From the IMG/VR virus record IMGVR_UViG_3300046004_000591, positions 85,448 to 149,447 of that record: a DNA stretch of 64,000 nucleotides; one strand, given 5' to 3'. This document shows positions 34,067 to 42,762 of this stretch, piece after piece. This stretch comes from a virus. Both the position numbers and the translations under genes were made by a program. Below the pieces are notes generated by a model. It was not told the DNA's origin. It saw nothing but the letters and a program-made list of their open reading frames with translations, and did not search any database. Within the stretch, counting starts at the first letter, position 1. The number at the start of each line of letters is the position of its first letter.

Positions 34067-35272
34067 ATGAGTTTATTTGATTATGAATTAGAAGAATCGA
34101 ATTATAAAGATTGGAGATTACCTGAAAATAGAATGGAATTGTTTAGAAGGTATACAAACGTTTTAATGTTAGAAGGAGATATAGATCATTGGCACCATGG
34201 TAAAGTTATCGCTTCCGAAATGAATTTAACAGATAAACAAAAACTTTTTTATTGCTTAATTTTTGGTCAATCTTATCGGAGTCATTGGCCAATGATAATT
34301 CTACAGAAGTTTCCTAATTTTTTAGAAACTTCTGTAGAAGAAATAAACGAATTCGTTGAAAATAATTCGAAAAGATGTTTCTACGCGACTGATACTTTGA
34401 AATGTTATAGGAATTTTGTCGGATTATTTAAAGATTTAAAAGAACGATACGAAAACATTGACATAATCGAACATTTTGAAAAATTAACCAAAACTGGAAA
34501 TCCTATAACTAATTTCAATAATTTAACCGAAGAATTACAAAGTTTACATGGATACGGTAGAATGGGGGTTTGGTTAACGAAACAAATGATGTATGAGTTT
34601 TTCGATTATGATATAGATATACCGGAATTACAGTTGGAAAACCAAAATAGTTGGTCGCAATGGAATGCTCTTTGTTGGGTTTTAAATAAAGAAGAATGGC
34701 AAATAATTAAAAAAACAAAAAATACGGACATAAATAGATTATTATTTTTCGAAGAAAAGGTTAAAGAAATATATCATTATTGTAACGATAATTCTATAAT
34801 CCATATCGATATTTATAATTTAGAAACTTGTTTATGTCAATTAAGAAAAACGATAAAACATAATCCTTTATTCTACCAATTGTACGTAAATACCAATAAA
34901 ATCGCAGAATTATACGATAAATTATATTATTCTTGGGAAGGTGAAATAAATTTTAAACCTTTCGTAATCGCTATGAATACGAAAGGTAAATTTGCGAAAG
35001 AATTCGCAAAAACAAAAAAAGAATATTCTAGTGCATTATATGATAAAGGATTGAATTTTGACACCCACACTTATTACAAAGACGAACCAAACTCCAGAGA
35101 AATAATGGGGTTTAATTTAGAAAAATCAATTGGAGGAAAATTGTGCGTTTCCCATTATAATGAATGGTTTGACGAAAAAGAAAGAATAGAATTCGAAACA
35201 AAATATAATCCTAGAAATATGTTAAAATTTACGGGTAACGAAGATAAAAATATTTCTTTGTACGAGTTATAG
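34067..35272 (+). CDS. Helical protein of the 5-hmdU kinase / thymine pyrophosphorylase-like group
   Basis: 401 residues. LHGYGRMGVWLTKQMMYEFF followed by SWSQWNALCWV, and later NLETCLCQLRKT, resemble the HhH-glycosylase-like helical domain of the alpha-glutamyl/putrescinyl-thymine pyrophosphorylase group (5-hmdU DNA kinase helical domain). ET..C..RKT is shared with the protein at 41854. In phages with hypermodified thymine such proteins act on 5-hydroxymethyl-dU in DNA. Its place right behind the two oxygenases supports this. The assignment rests on motif memory and needs a profile search. Confidence 0.5.
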   Translation: MSLFDYELEESNYKDWRLPENRMELFRRYTNVLMLEGDIDHWHHGKVIASEMNLTDKQKLFYCLIFGQSYRSHWPMIILQKFPNFLETSVEEINEFVENNSKRCFYATDTLKCYRNFVGLFKDLKERYENIDIIEHFEKLTKTGNPITNFNNLTEELQSLHGYGRMGVWLTKQMMYEFFDYDIDIPELQLENQNSWSQWNALCWVLNKEEWQIIKKTKNTDINRLLFFEEKVKEIYHYCNDNSIIHIDIYNLETCLCQLRKTIKHNPLFYQLYVNTNKIAELYDKLYYSWEGEINFKPFVIAMNTKGKFAKEFAKTKKEYSSALYDKGLNFDTHTYYKDEPNSREIMGFNLEKSIGGKLCVSHYNEWFDEKERIEFETKYNPRNMLKFTGNEDKNISLYEL

Positions 35273-35279
35273 AAATCTC

Positions 35280-35307
35280 TTTCGATGATTAAGATAACCA
35301 CTATAAT
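35280..35307 (+). promoter_or_regulatory. Promoter with leader hairpin
   Basis: TTTCGA (35280-35285), a 16-bp spacer and TATAAT (35302-35307). The transcript would start within a hairpin (35311-35336: GTTCA/TGAAC, TTGG/CCAA) almost identical to the one at 7246-7271. Confidence 0.8.
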
Positions 35308-35368
35308 AGAGTTCAAGTTGGAAGAATCCAATGAACTTTAAACAAACTATATTATAAGGCGGATTATC

Positions 35369-36037
35369 ATGTCAAACGTTGAAAACAAAACTGAAAGAAG
35401 AAACACAGTTGAATTATACACTTCAATCTTGCGTTATGTTTGGGACAATTCAACTAAAGAAGTTCCTTTCATCACTAAACCAATGGTTCTTGAAACAAAC
35501 TATTTGTTGGGGAGAACTTCACCACCTAAATGCGCAAATCAATGGTTCAAAGATAATCGTGCTGATGTTGGAATGTACAAATTGCCTGAAATCGTTGTTG
35601 ATTTGACTGACATTATTAATGGTTCTAGATTAAGAACCACCGTTAAAAAACCAACTGACGTAAAAACTGTTGATGTTAAACAAGTTCAATTTCAAAAAGG
35701 TATTCAAATTTTGAAAGATTTGGTTGATGAAACCAACAGAGAAGGTGATGACGATATTGAAGAAGAAATCATTGATACCGAAATTGTTGAGGAAGACGAA
35801 GAAGAACAAAAATTCTCAAACATTTTAATCCAGTTGTATAAATCTATTGATTCGGAATCAACTATTAAAACCGTGTTTGAAAATGGCGAATCATTGATTG
35901 TTCCAAGAGAAATTGCTCAAGCTGGTGTTGATTTATTGACTTCTGAAGATTACAAAACTGAACATAGATTGACATTCCAAACATATAGTGGTCAATCTTA
36001 CAATAATTTGTTGGAACTTATTGAACAAAACAAATAA
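35369..36037 (+). CDS. Member of a three-gene paralogous family
   Basis: 222 residues. The N-terminal part (CANQWFKDNRADVGMYKLPEI) and the C-terminal part (YKTEHRLTFQTYSGQSYNNL) match those of the proteins at 37219 and 40204; a long acidic insert (EEEIIDTEIVEEDEEEQ) distinguishes this copy. No known domain recognised. Placement behind a strong promoter suggests high expression, and the role may be regulatory, but that is inference. Confidence 0.6.
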   Translation: MSNVENKTERRNTVELYTSILRYVWDNSTKEVPFITKPMVLETNYLLGRTSPPKCANQWFKDNRADVGMYKLPEIVVDLTDIINGSRLRTTVKKPTDVKTVDVKQVQFQKGIQILKDLVDETNREGDDDIEEEIIDTEIVEEDEEEQKFSNILIQLYKSIDSESTIKTVFENGESLIVPREIAQAGVDLLTSEDYKTEHRLTFQTYSGQSYNNLLELIEQNK

Positions 36038-36048
36038 TTGTTAATACG

Positions 36049-36087
36049 ATCCTAATCGGCTGAAAAGTTGATTAGGATTTTTTTATG
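36049..36087 (+). terminator. Rho-independent terminator
   Basis: ATCCTAATC pairs with GATTAGGAT, followed by seven Ts. Confidence 0.85.
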
Positions 36088-36118
36088 CGTAAAGGTTTAT
36101 TATTCCTATTGTATTATG

Positions 36119-36210
36119 GACATTATTTGTCCATAGTTGACGATTATTGATATTGTCAATCAACTCTACAGGATATAATGGAAACGTTGTTTAAACGACA
36201 AATAAGATGG
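36119..36210 (+). repeat. U leader element, copy 7 (leader of the 36216 gene)
   Basis: TTATTTGTC and GACAAATAA close the element. CTCTACAGGATATAATG is conserved. The start codon lies six bases past the 3' end, again without a Shine-Dalgarno sequence. Confidence 0.65.
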
Positions 36211-36215
36211 ATTAA

Positions 36216-36521
36216 ATGATGGATATGATAATGTACAGAGCGATGTGTTTGAAGGAATATGAAAATTCAAAAGATAGATTGGATTTTACCAAGAGATTCA
36301 AATGGTTCAGTCCAAACATTGACTTCATATTAAAACGAGTAACTGACGGTAATTTTAACAATTCAAACTTGGTTGATGGTCGATATGATATTATCTGTAA
36401 ATTTAAGATTGTATCAGGATCGGAGAATTTCGTTAGATTAAATGTCAATGAATATATGTTGGATAGACGTAAATCAAATAATGTTAAGATTGAATCTATC
36501 GAAGTTATTCATCGAAACTGA
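36216..36521 (+). CDS. Hypothetical protein inside regulatory unit V
   Basis: 101 residues, basic, no family recognised. Its start context GGATTAAATG is the same as that of the six-codon frames in units I-III, suggesting those are deletion remnants of a similar gene. The last codons overlap two ATCGAA words. Confidence 0.55.
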   Translation: MMDMIMYRAMCLKEYENSKDRLDFTKRFKWFSPNIDFILKRVTDGNFNNSNLVDGRYDIICKFKIVSGSENFVRLNVNEYMLDRRKSNNVKIESIEVIHRN

Positions 36522-36610
36522 TTATATCATGTATCGAAAGGAACATCGAATACGTCTTAAGATTGACTGGATATCGAATAAATATGATTATTACAGAGTC
36601 TAATTACTCC

Positions 36611-36639
36611 TTTCGAAATGATAAAAAATACAGTATACT
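36611..36639 (+). promoter_or_regulatory. Promoter of unit V
   Basis: TTTCGA, 17 bp, TATACT, followed by AGACTATGTCGACG as in the other units. Confidence 0.75.
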
Positions 36640-36865
36640 AGACTATGTCGACGTTTCAGTTAGTGTATCTATTGTTTTTCTATATTCTTTTATATTACTA
36701 TTAGATTCTTTATAGAGTATATTAATGTCTTTATCGAATATATTCTATACAATAATTCAACATAAAATCTCTGAGTCTCAGATCCCGATAAGAATGAACA
36801 ATTCTGTCGGGATTTTTATTGTTTGAAATTTACAATATATCAATTCTATGTTGAATCATTAACAT

Positions 36866-37200
36866 CCATTATTTGTCCAATAATCCGCTCTAATGGAATC
36901 TTTCCTTATTATGTCAATCAACTCTACAGGATACATTTAATACATCTTAAAACAACAATATAGACTGTTAAATTAAACATTAACATCGAAACAATTATAA
37001 TCACGTATCGAAAGAGACCAAGGTTATCGAATGTGTAATAATCAACGTCTAATTACTCCTTTCGAAATCGATAAAAACCCAGTATACTAGACTATGTCGA
37101 CGGTTTGAGTTAGTTCTATTGTTTCATTTTAATATTCTTTTATTATTTTCTATATTACTTCAAGACTCTTTTTCGATTATATCTAATACATTATACTAAC
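36866..37200 (+). repeat. Regulatory unit VI with U element copy 8
   Basis: The U element (36866-36966) keeps CCGCTCTAATGG and CTCTACAGGAT. ATCGAA iterons lie at 36985, 37007 (22 bp apart) and 37026. The promoter TTTCGA 37060-37065 / TATACT 37083-37088 leads without a terminator into the gene at 37219 through a leader of about 125 nt. Confidence 0.7.
37060..37088 (+). promoter_or_regulatory. Promoter of unit VI, driving the 37219 gene
   Basis: TTTCGA, 17 bp, TATACT, followed by AGACTATGTCGACGG. Confidence 0.75.
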
Positions 37201-37218
37201 AATTAAACAAATACAATA

Positions 37219-37719
37219 ATGAAAGAATTATCACTTAATCAATACCTATCTCTAATCTCATCAATTTACTTCTTATCAGATACGCAGAATTCAGGCGGTA
37301 TCCCAGAGTATTTCTTCCAAGAAACAAATGAATATCTTAACATCCCATCACCCAAAGGAATCAAACAATGGATGAAAGAAAATACTCGTTCAAAAGGATT
37401 CTATGAAATCCCCAAGATCGAAGAAGATGTTGATATTTTTGTTCAACAATACCTTAATCTGAAGAAACAACCAAAACCATTAGAACCTATTATCATCCAA
37501 TGTAATAAAGCAATTCGATATAATAATGAAATCAAATTTACAGATGGAACCTCCAAGAAGATCGACAAACGTACATTAAAAGAATTATATTCAATCTTAA
37601 CGGATGAATACATCAAACCAGAAAATAGGTTTGAATTACAGAATTACGTCTCCGAAAATTATAACAATCTATTGAAAGTGGTTGAATTAAACAGAGAAAT
37701 GATGAAAGGAGAAAAATGA
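37219..37719 (+). CDS. Member of the three-gene paralogous family
   Basis: 166 residues. GIKQWMKENTRSKGFYEIPKI, IKFTDGTSKKIDKRT and IKPENRFELQNYVSENYNNL match the protein at 40204 in order and, more loosely, that at 35369. Its direct position behind regulatory unit VI makes it a candidate factor connected to the repeats. No ribosome site is obvious. Confidence 0.6.
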   Translation: MKELSLNQYLSLISSIYFLSDTQNSGGIPEYFFQETNEYLNIPSPKGIKQWMKENTRSKGFYEIPKIEEDVDIFVQQYLNLKKQPKPLEPIIIQCNKAIRYNNEIKFTDGTSKKIDKRTLKELYSILTDEYIKPENRFELQNYVSENYNNLLKVVELNREMMKGEK

Positions 37720-38402
37720 ACATAAAAATTACAAAAGAACAATTTGATATATTGAAACAATATACAATTTCTAGATATACGTTTGGATCCCATTTACATA
37801 AAACCAATACAGAACAATCGGACAAGGATATTGTTTTAATACTCGACGATATTTTCAATTCAGATAGAATTTATCCAAACATCCATTGTTTTCAATTTGA
37901 TGACATCGAAAATAACACTCAATGGATGTTGACAACTGAATCTACGTTTTACAAAAATTTATTATCTGGTGAATCTAACATTTTTGCTGAATTGGTGTTA
38001 TTCACAGACATAACGAATTCGGATAAATTATTAACATGTAGAACGTACAAAATTATAAAAGGATTCGTCGGTAGAGCTAAATTTGATTTGAAATTATTGA
38101 ATACAAGTAAAGATAAAAAGAATCGAAAATCATTTCATATTTCAAGATGTCTTTACGTTGCTGAATGTCTATTGGAGGGTAGATTACCAGAATTAAATGA
38201 TATTGGACGTTATCAGAAATTGAGTAAAGATGAATTACAAAGTAAGGAACTCCAATTAAGAACTAAATGTAATTCAATGTATGAAAATAATGAATTGACG
38301 ATGTATCCTATTCTGAATGTAGACAATAAGTTTCCAGACATACATGAAATAGAAGAATTGTTGATGAACGCAAATAATATAAAGGAATTCAAATATGATT
38401 AA
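37716..38402 (+). CDS. Nucleotidyltransferase-like protein
   Basis: 228 residues. TFGSHLHKTNTEQSDKDIVLIL is the GS...SDxD signature of the pol-beta nucleotidyltransferase fold found in a family of phage and bacterial predicted transferases. The helical C-terminal half would bind substrate. Target unknown (nucleotide, RNA end or protein). ATGA overlap with the upstream gene. Confidence 0.7.
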   Translation: MNIKITKEQFDILKQYTISRYTFGSHLHKTNTEQSDKDIVLILDDIFNSDRIYPNIHCFQFDDIENNTQWMLTTESTFYKNLLSGESNIFAELVLFTDITNSDKLLTCRTYKIIKGFVGRAKFDLKLLNTSKDKKNRKSFHISRCLYVAECLLEGRLPELNDIGRYQKLSKDELQSKELQLRTKCNSMYENNELTMYPILNVDNKFPDIHEIEELLMNANNIKEFKYD

Positions 38403-38493
38403 GAGAATTATAAATGGAGTATTGTTTGTATCTTGCTGGGTTGTAACATCTATATTGATTTACATAATCGGCTCGATAGCAATGATTCATTAA
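38395..38493 (+). CDS. 32-residue membrane peptide
   Basis: MIKRIINGVLFVSCWVVTSI starts a single transmembrane helix ending IAMIH. AAAGGA upstream and overlap with the previous gene support it. Confidence 0.55.
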   Translation: MIKRIINGVLFVSCWVVTSILIYIIGSIAMIH

Positions 38494-38496
38494 TAA

Positions 38497-38533
38497 AAAT
38501 GGGATAGAACTTTACATTCTATCCCATTTCTTT
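38497..38533. terminator. Bidirectional terminator
   Basis: AAATGGGATAGA and TCTATCCCATTT form a perfect stem with T-rich tails on both strands. It separates the plus-strand operon from the convergent metacaspase gene. Confidence 0.85.
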
Positions 38534-39257
38534 AGAACATTGATTCTGTCCTTTGTTTATCTGTACAAGTTAAGACTGGTCGTTGTTCATATCCATTCTT
38601 AATCATGTAATCCGTAATATTCTTAAACATTATTTCTCTGTTACCAGAAGCAGTCAAAAATGCTGTGGTAAATGCTCCCCTGTATTTCCCGTCGATGAAC
38701 GAGTCAGCTGCCGTCTGATTATCGGTGCATCCGCTCCAACAGATTACATTATCATTAGATACTCCGAATGGAATATTCTTAGATGAATTTATAACAGGAG
38801 ATTGTATGAATCTAGGAGTAATGGATGTTGGTTTAATATCTCTAGTTGCGGTTCCTGAATGGCAACAATCAAGAATAACTTCTATATGAATATCAGGAAA
38901 CTCTGAGAACAATTGTTGTATTTCATCATCTGTGATATAATTGGATGTCCATGAACCGTCTGAATTGATTAAATCGAATGGACATAGGATTTCAGTCAAT
39001 CCATCTTCTTCCGAACCATTTGAACATGGGATCTGTGAACCGTGTCCAGAATAATGTAAAATGAATTTTGTTTTGGATTCAGACAATAATTGATGCATCT
39101 TTTCAATAATGTTTGATTTGGTTGCTTGTTCGTCTAACAACCTCGATACATCAAATCCCCTTTCAATCAATTCTGTTGTTAAATCATTAGAATCTGTTAT
39201 ACAACCTCTCAGAGGTGCTACGTTGTATTTGTTGATACCAATAGATAATGCTTTCAT
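38532..39257 (-). CDS. Metacaspase-like (caspase-fold) cysteine protease
   Basis: 241 residues. KALSIGINKYNVAPLRGCITD is the first strand region of metacaspases; HYSGHGSQ gives the catalytic histidine H72 and DCCHSGTA the catalytic cysteine C132. The large and small subunit regions are both present, with no pro-domain. Such proteases are common in bacteria, sometimes in defence systems, and rare in phages. It is a stand-alone minus-strand gene with a good ribosome site (AAGGAGAG) and its own promoter. Role unknown: processing of phage or host proteins, or counter-defence. Confidence 0.85.
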   Translation of the reverse strand: MKALSIGINKYNVAPLRGCITDSNDLTTELIERGFDVSRLLDEQATKSNIIEKMHQLLSESKTKFILHYSGHGSQIPCSNGSEEDGLTEILCPFDLINSDGSWTSNYITDDEIQQLFSEFPDIHIEVILDCCHSGTATRDIKPTSITPRFIQSPVINSSKNIPFGVSNDNVICWSGCTDNQTAADSFIDGKYRGAFTTAFLTASGNREIMFKNITDYMIKNGYEQRPVLTCTDKQRTESMF

Positions 39258-39271
39258 TGTTTCTCTCCTTA

Positions 39272-39299
39272 TTTAATATGTTATTATTTAAAGTTTCGA
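39272..39299 (-). promoter_or_regulatory. Divergent promoter of the metacaspase gene
   Basis: On the minus strand TTCGAA, 16 bp, then TATTAA. The palindromic TTTCGAA is shared with the plus-strand promoter below. Confidence 0.5.
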
Positions 39300-39321
39300 A
39301 GATCGTTTAAAGTAGTATAAT
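39294..39321 (+). promoter_or_regulatory. Promoter of the 39347 operon
   Basis: TTTCGA (39294-39299), a 16-bp spacer and TATAAT (39316-39321) followed by AGA; AGGAGG precedes the gene. Confidence 0.8.
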
Positions 39322-39346
39322 AGAACTTACTTTAATAGGAGGAATT

Positions 39347-39583
39347 ATGAAATTACATAAGATTGAACCAATTACAAATAGATTCTCAGAGAAATATGAA
39401 TCTGATGTAAAGAATGGTATTAAGGTTGTCATTTTGAAAACAATTTATTCTAAGTATAAAATTGGTATACAAGATGTATCTTCACCATCGCTTAGTGAAA
39501 TGTTATACGCAACAAATGATTTTGAACATGCAATCGACAAAGCGACGGAGATAGCTAAAAAACGAGGAATGATACATGAGTAA
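39347..39583 (+). CDS. Hypothetical protein
   Basis: 78 residues, small beta-alpha protein (KIGIQDVSSPSLSEMLYATN), no family recognised. AGGAGG upstream. Confidence 0.55.
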   Translation: MKLHKIEPITNRFSEKYESDVKNGIKVVILKTIYSKYKIGIQDVSSPSLSEMLYATNDFEHAIDKATEIAKKRGMIHE

Positions 39584-39935
39584 TTTTTCTGGTATTAATT
39601 TCAATTATGAATCTGGGTTCAATGAAGAACATAGAAACATTCTTTTTGATTTTTGGGATGAGAACGGTTCTGATGAATTACAATTAGAAATGACCATTGA
39701 TGGTGTAACTGGATTCATCCATAATTATAAAGCATCCAGAAAAGATTTGATTTTAGATTACAAACATAATATGATAATCTTTTCATTCATCAAACATCTA
39801 ATGAAAAACTTTGGACGATATAAAATATCATTAAACTTAGATTCTGATTTGGAATTACAAGGCGAATATGATGTATTGATACAATTTAACTTGGAGGAAA
39901 ACAATGACAAAGAACGTTGCCAAATTAATCACTAA
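39576..39935 (+). CDS. Hypothetical protein
   Basis: 119 residues, acidic, beta-rich N-terminal half and helix in the middle. Its plan (beta segment, FIKHLMKNFGRYK helix, strand) resembles the next gene loosely (FLIHIQNRLHEYK), so they may be old duplicates. Confidence 0.55.
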   Translation: MSNFSGINFNYESGFNEEHRNILFDFWDENGSDELQLEMTIDGVTGFIHNYKASRKDLILDYKHNMIIFSFIKHLMKNFGRYKISLNLDSDLELQGEYDVLIQFNLEENNDKERCQINH

Positions 39936-40194
39936 TGTTGAACACTCATCTGGAATTAGAGATTTATTATTCCAAATACAAGATGACGTATTGGTATCAA
40001 TCTCATATTTGGTTAATACAAACAAAATTGGCAAATACGAAGTGTTTTCGATAAAACAAGGATATCTATCAATATATGATAACAAAGTTGTATTACAATT
40101 TTTGATTCATATACAAAATAGATTACATGAATACAAAGACATTATTGTATCCGATTCAATTTCATCTGATTTAGAACTTACTTTTACAATTTAG
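39904..40194 (+). CDS. Hypothetical protein
   Basis: 96 residues, overlapping the previous gene by 32 bases, with TTGGAGG before the start. Possible distant duplicate of its neighbour. No family recognised. Confidence 0.55.
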   Translation: MTKNVAKLITNVEHSSGIRDLLFQIQDDVLVSISYLVNTNKIGKYEVFSIKQGYLSIYDNKVVLQFLIHIQNRLHEYKDIIVSDSISSDLELTFTI

Positions 40195-40203
40195 GAGATT
40201 ACC

Positions 40204-40680
40204 ATGGACAAAAATACATTCTTATCAATCGTCACTACATTTTACTACAAATCTGATTCTAAATTTGACCATGGATTACATGAAGAAGTTTTTGAACATG
40301 TATCTTCTCTATTGGGGTTATCTGAAATTCCAGCATCCGTTAAAACATGGATGAGTGAAAATAAAATTGCCAAAGATTATTATAAAGTTCCTCCTGTAAC
40401 AAAAAACGTAGACGAAGAAGTTGAAATGATTTGTGGTAATGAACTTGTATTCGATAACATCATCTCTCAATTAAGAAATTGTACCAATAAAAATCATAAA
40501 GTGTTCTTCAAAGACGGGACATCAAGACGAGTTGACACTAGATCCGCCGGTGTTGCTATCAGAGCATTACGTTCAAATAAAATCAAACCAGAAACGAGAA
40601 TGAAATTTCAAGAATTCTGTAAAGAATCATTTGGTAATCTAATGAAATTTGTGTCAACAGCTAAATCAATGGGATTATAA
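40204..40680 (+). CDS. Member of the three-gene paralogous family
   Basis: 158 residues. SVKTWMSENKIAKDYYKVPPV, VFFKDGTSRRVDTRSA and IKPETRMKFQEFCKESFGNL match the protein at 37219. AGGAG upstream. Function unknown. Confidence 0.6.
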   Translation: MDKNTFLSIVTTFYYKSDSKFDHGLHEEVFEHVSSLLGLSEIPASVKTWMSENKIAKDYYKVPPVTKNVDEEVEMICGNELVFDNIISQLRNCTNKNHKVFFKDGTSRRVDTRSAGVAIRALRSNKIKPETRMKFQEFCKESFGNLMKFVSTAKSMGL

Positions 40681-40681
40681 T

Positions 40682-41191
40682 ATGAAATCACCTAGAGGGC
40701 ATAATACAATTAAAGAATTGAATCCAGCATTAGCTGAATATGCTGATATAAAACGTATTGAATTGAATACAAAACATCTGTTTCCAGTTGATGTAATCAA
40801 AATTGCCAATAAAATTGGTAATCTACAATGTTTTCATAATGGAGAATTTGGGTATGAATTACAGACGTTGGTTTCAATTGGTCCAAATTCAAACCCAATT
40901 TTCATTGTAAATGATTACGCCAAATCGATCCTTATCTTACGGGAATTAGTTGCCAGATGTATTGGTGAATATCTAATTCATACGGATGTTCCTGAAATTG
41001 AATATGGATCGTATCAAAAATACATCTTCGACGAATTAAATGAAGCAGATGAATTTGCGTATCATTTTTTGATGCCGGAAGATGAAGTTAAAAATAAAAT
41101 TATAGAAGGATATTCTGCGACAGATCTTGCCGATTACTTTTGGGTATCGGTTCATTTTGTCAGAGAAAGATTAGACCAATTAGGATTATAA
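40682..41191 (+). CDS. ImmA/IrrE-like protein, apparently inactive
   Basis: 169 residues. The C-terminal half (EADEFAYHFLMPEDEV, then SATDLADYFWVSVHFVRERL) is typical of ImmA/IrrE metallopeptidases. The expected HExxH zinc site is replaced by RELVAR, so the metal-binding histidines are gone. It may act as a binding-only regulator or decoy. The start at 40682 overlaps nothing; a start at 40649 would overlap the upstream gene. Confidence 0.65.
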   Translation: MKSPRGHNTIKELNPALAEYADIKRIELNTKHLFPVDVIKIANKIGNLQCFHNGEFGYELQTLVSIGPNSNPIFIVNDYAKSILILRELVARCIGEYLIHTDVPEIEYGSYQKYIFDELNEADEFAYHFLMPEDEVKNKIIEGYSATDLADYFWVSVHFVRERLDQLGL

Positions 41192-41197
41192 CAAAAT

Positions 41198-41407
41198 ATG
41201 TTTGAATTACAATATGCAACTGGTAGTAAAATTGAATCATCATTTCACGAGAACATTATTGACGCAATCAACGATGCTGATTGGATGATTCATTCTGATG
41301 AAAATGTTGAACCTATTTCCATTCATGAAATCATTAGAACAGAACTATGGAATCATGAATCGAATACAATTTCTGAATTATATACATTAAGTGATAATTA
41401 TGACTGA
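41198..41407 (+). CDS. Hypothetical small protein
   Basis: 69 residues, acidic, no family recognised. Overlaps the RNase H start by eight bases. Confidence 0.5.
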   Translation: MFELQYATGSKIESSFHENIIDAINDADWMIHSDENVEPISIHEIIRTELWNHESNTISELYTLSDNYD

Positions 41408-41861
41408 ACAAGTGATAATCTATGCGGATGGAGCTTGTAAATCCAACGGTAAAGATAATTCAAATGGTGGATGGGGAGCTATCCTTTCATTCAAGGGTGT
41501 TGAGAAGGAAATCTGTGGTGGAGAACGTAATACAACCAATAACAGAATGGAATTAATGGCTGTTATCAATGCGTTAGAATTGTTAAAACGACCATGTCCC
41601 GTTAAATTATGTTGTGATTCTAAATATGTATTAGATGGAGCATCATCTTGGATGAAAGGTTGGAAACAAAATGGTTGGAAGACTGCTTCTAAACAACCCG
41701 TTAAAAATGAGGATCTATGGAGGAGATTAGATGAAGCAATGAATTTACATGATATTGAATTTGTATGGATTAAAGGACATGTTGGTCATCCAGGAAACGA
41801 GAAGGCGGATTCTCTGGCAAATAAAGGATATTACCAGATGATTAGTGAATCCAATGAATAA
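41400..41861 (+). CDS. rnhA: Ribonuclease HI
   Basis: 153 residues, normal length. [28 protein letters not shown] and [15 protein letters not shown] provide the D-E-D-D catalytic set and the flexible-loop histidine; [18 protein letters not shown] is the basic handle region. It would remove RNA primers and RNA-DNA hybrids during phage replication. Confidence 0.95.
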   Translation: MTEQVIIYADGACKSNGKDNSNGGWGAILSFKGVEKEICGGERNTTNNRMELMAVINALELLKRPCPVKLCCDSKYVLDGASSWMKGWKQNGWKTASKQPVKNEDLWRRLDEAMNLHDIEFVWIKGHVGHPGNEKADSLANKGYYQMISESNE

Positions 41862-42762
41862 TCTATTTGATGATGTCTATATATTATTAGATGAATTCAG
41901 GAAGTTTTCATTTCAACATATTGCTCTGGGTGAAGTGGATCCCATCTATACAATGATTAGAAATTCTGAATTATCGGACACTGAGAAGAAACGGTTAATC
42001 TTCTCTAATCTAATGGTATATGATTTAAAACATTCCATTAAATTATGTTCTATACCAGACGATGAATACTATGATTATGTGAGAATGTTGTTCAAGGAAG
42101 CAAAAGTTGGTAAAGACAGAATTGATGTAGCTTCAAGAGAAACAAATGTTAAATCAAGAAGTTATAACACTCAGATAGATAAAATGAGGATTAAAACTCC
42201 TGAACAATGGATTGATAATGTATTAGAACATACTGTTGATTGGAAGACATCACTTGAATCCGCTAAGATGATTCCTACGTTTGGTGAATACTTTGCGTTC
42301 AAAGTTGCTGATATGGTTGAATCTATATTTGACATGAATTACAAACCAGTCTGGTCGGATGATTTCAAGAAGACTATACCAAAGGGTTCATTATCGGGAT
42401 TTGAATTGGTTAGAACAGGATCGTCTATCTCCAAACGTTCATCGGAACAGATTAGACAAGATCCTCTGTTAGATGAATTGTTCTTATCGGAATTGGAATT
42501 CTTCAAAGAATATAAATGTCCTCATAATCCAAATAGATGTATTGGCGTCACTGAAATTGAGACATTCTTTTGCGATTATAGGAAGACATTTAAAGGGACA
42601 TTAAACAAAGGTGATAAAGTTCTTAAATTAAGAGCTGCATTAGAGTATAATAATGATTCTCTGATAGCAGAGAAATTGAAAGGTTCAGTTGATAATCTAT
42701 TGAGTAATAGATTAAAATTGATTGACATGAATATAACAGAATTAGATTGCGAGAAAATATAA
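41854..42762 (+). CDS. 5-hmdU kinase helical-domain / thymine pyrophosphorylase-like protein
   Basis: 302 residues. [20 protein letters not shown] and later [18 protein letters not shown], followed by a GDK motif, match the helical alpha-glutamyl/putrescinyl-thymine pyrophosphorylase (HMUDK helical) group known from phages with hypermodified thymine. It overlaps a P-loop kinase gene by one base, the pairing expected for 5-hydroxymethyl-dU DNA phosphorylation and subsequent substitution. The ATG at 41854 is used instead of a GTG at 41845. Confidence 0.6.
   Translation: MNNLFDDVYILLDEFRKFSFQHIALGEVDPIYTMIRNSELSDTEKKRLIFSNLMVYDLKHSIKLCSIPDDEYYDYVRMLFKEAKVGKDRIDVASRETNVKSRSYNTQIDKMRIKTPEQWIDNVLEHTVDWKTSLESAKMIPTFGEYFAFKVADMVESIFDMNYKPVWSDDFKKTIPKGSLSGFELVRTGSSISKRSSEQIRQDPLLDELFLSELEFFKEYKCPHNPNRCIGVTEIETFFCDYRKTFKGTLNKGDKVLKLRAALEYNNDSLIAEKLKGSVDNLLSNRLKLIDMNITELDCEKI

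Larger units (their letters stand above)
36119..36820 (+). repeat. Regulatory unit V with a gene in it
   Basis: Same order as the units at 3-5 kb, but the slot between the U element and the iterons holds a whole gene (36216-36521). ATCGAA iterons lie at 36498, 36511, 36533, 36545 and 36573, the first two inside the end of the gene. The promoter (TTTCGA 36611-36616, TATACT 36634-36639), ACTATGTCGACG and a terminator (36782-36820) follow. The predicted transcript is about 170 nt. Confidence 0.7.
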
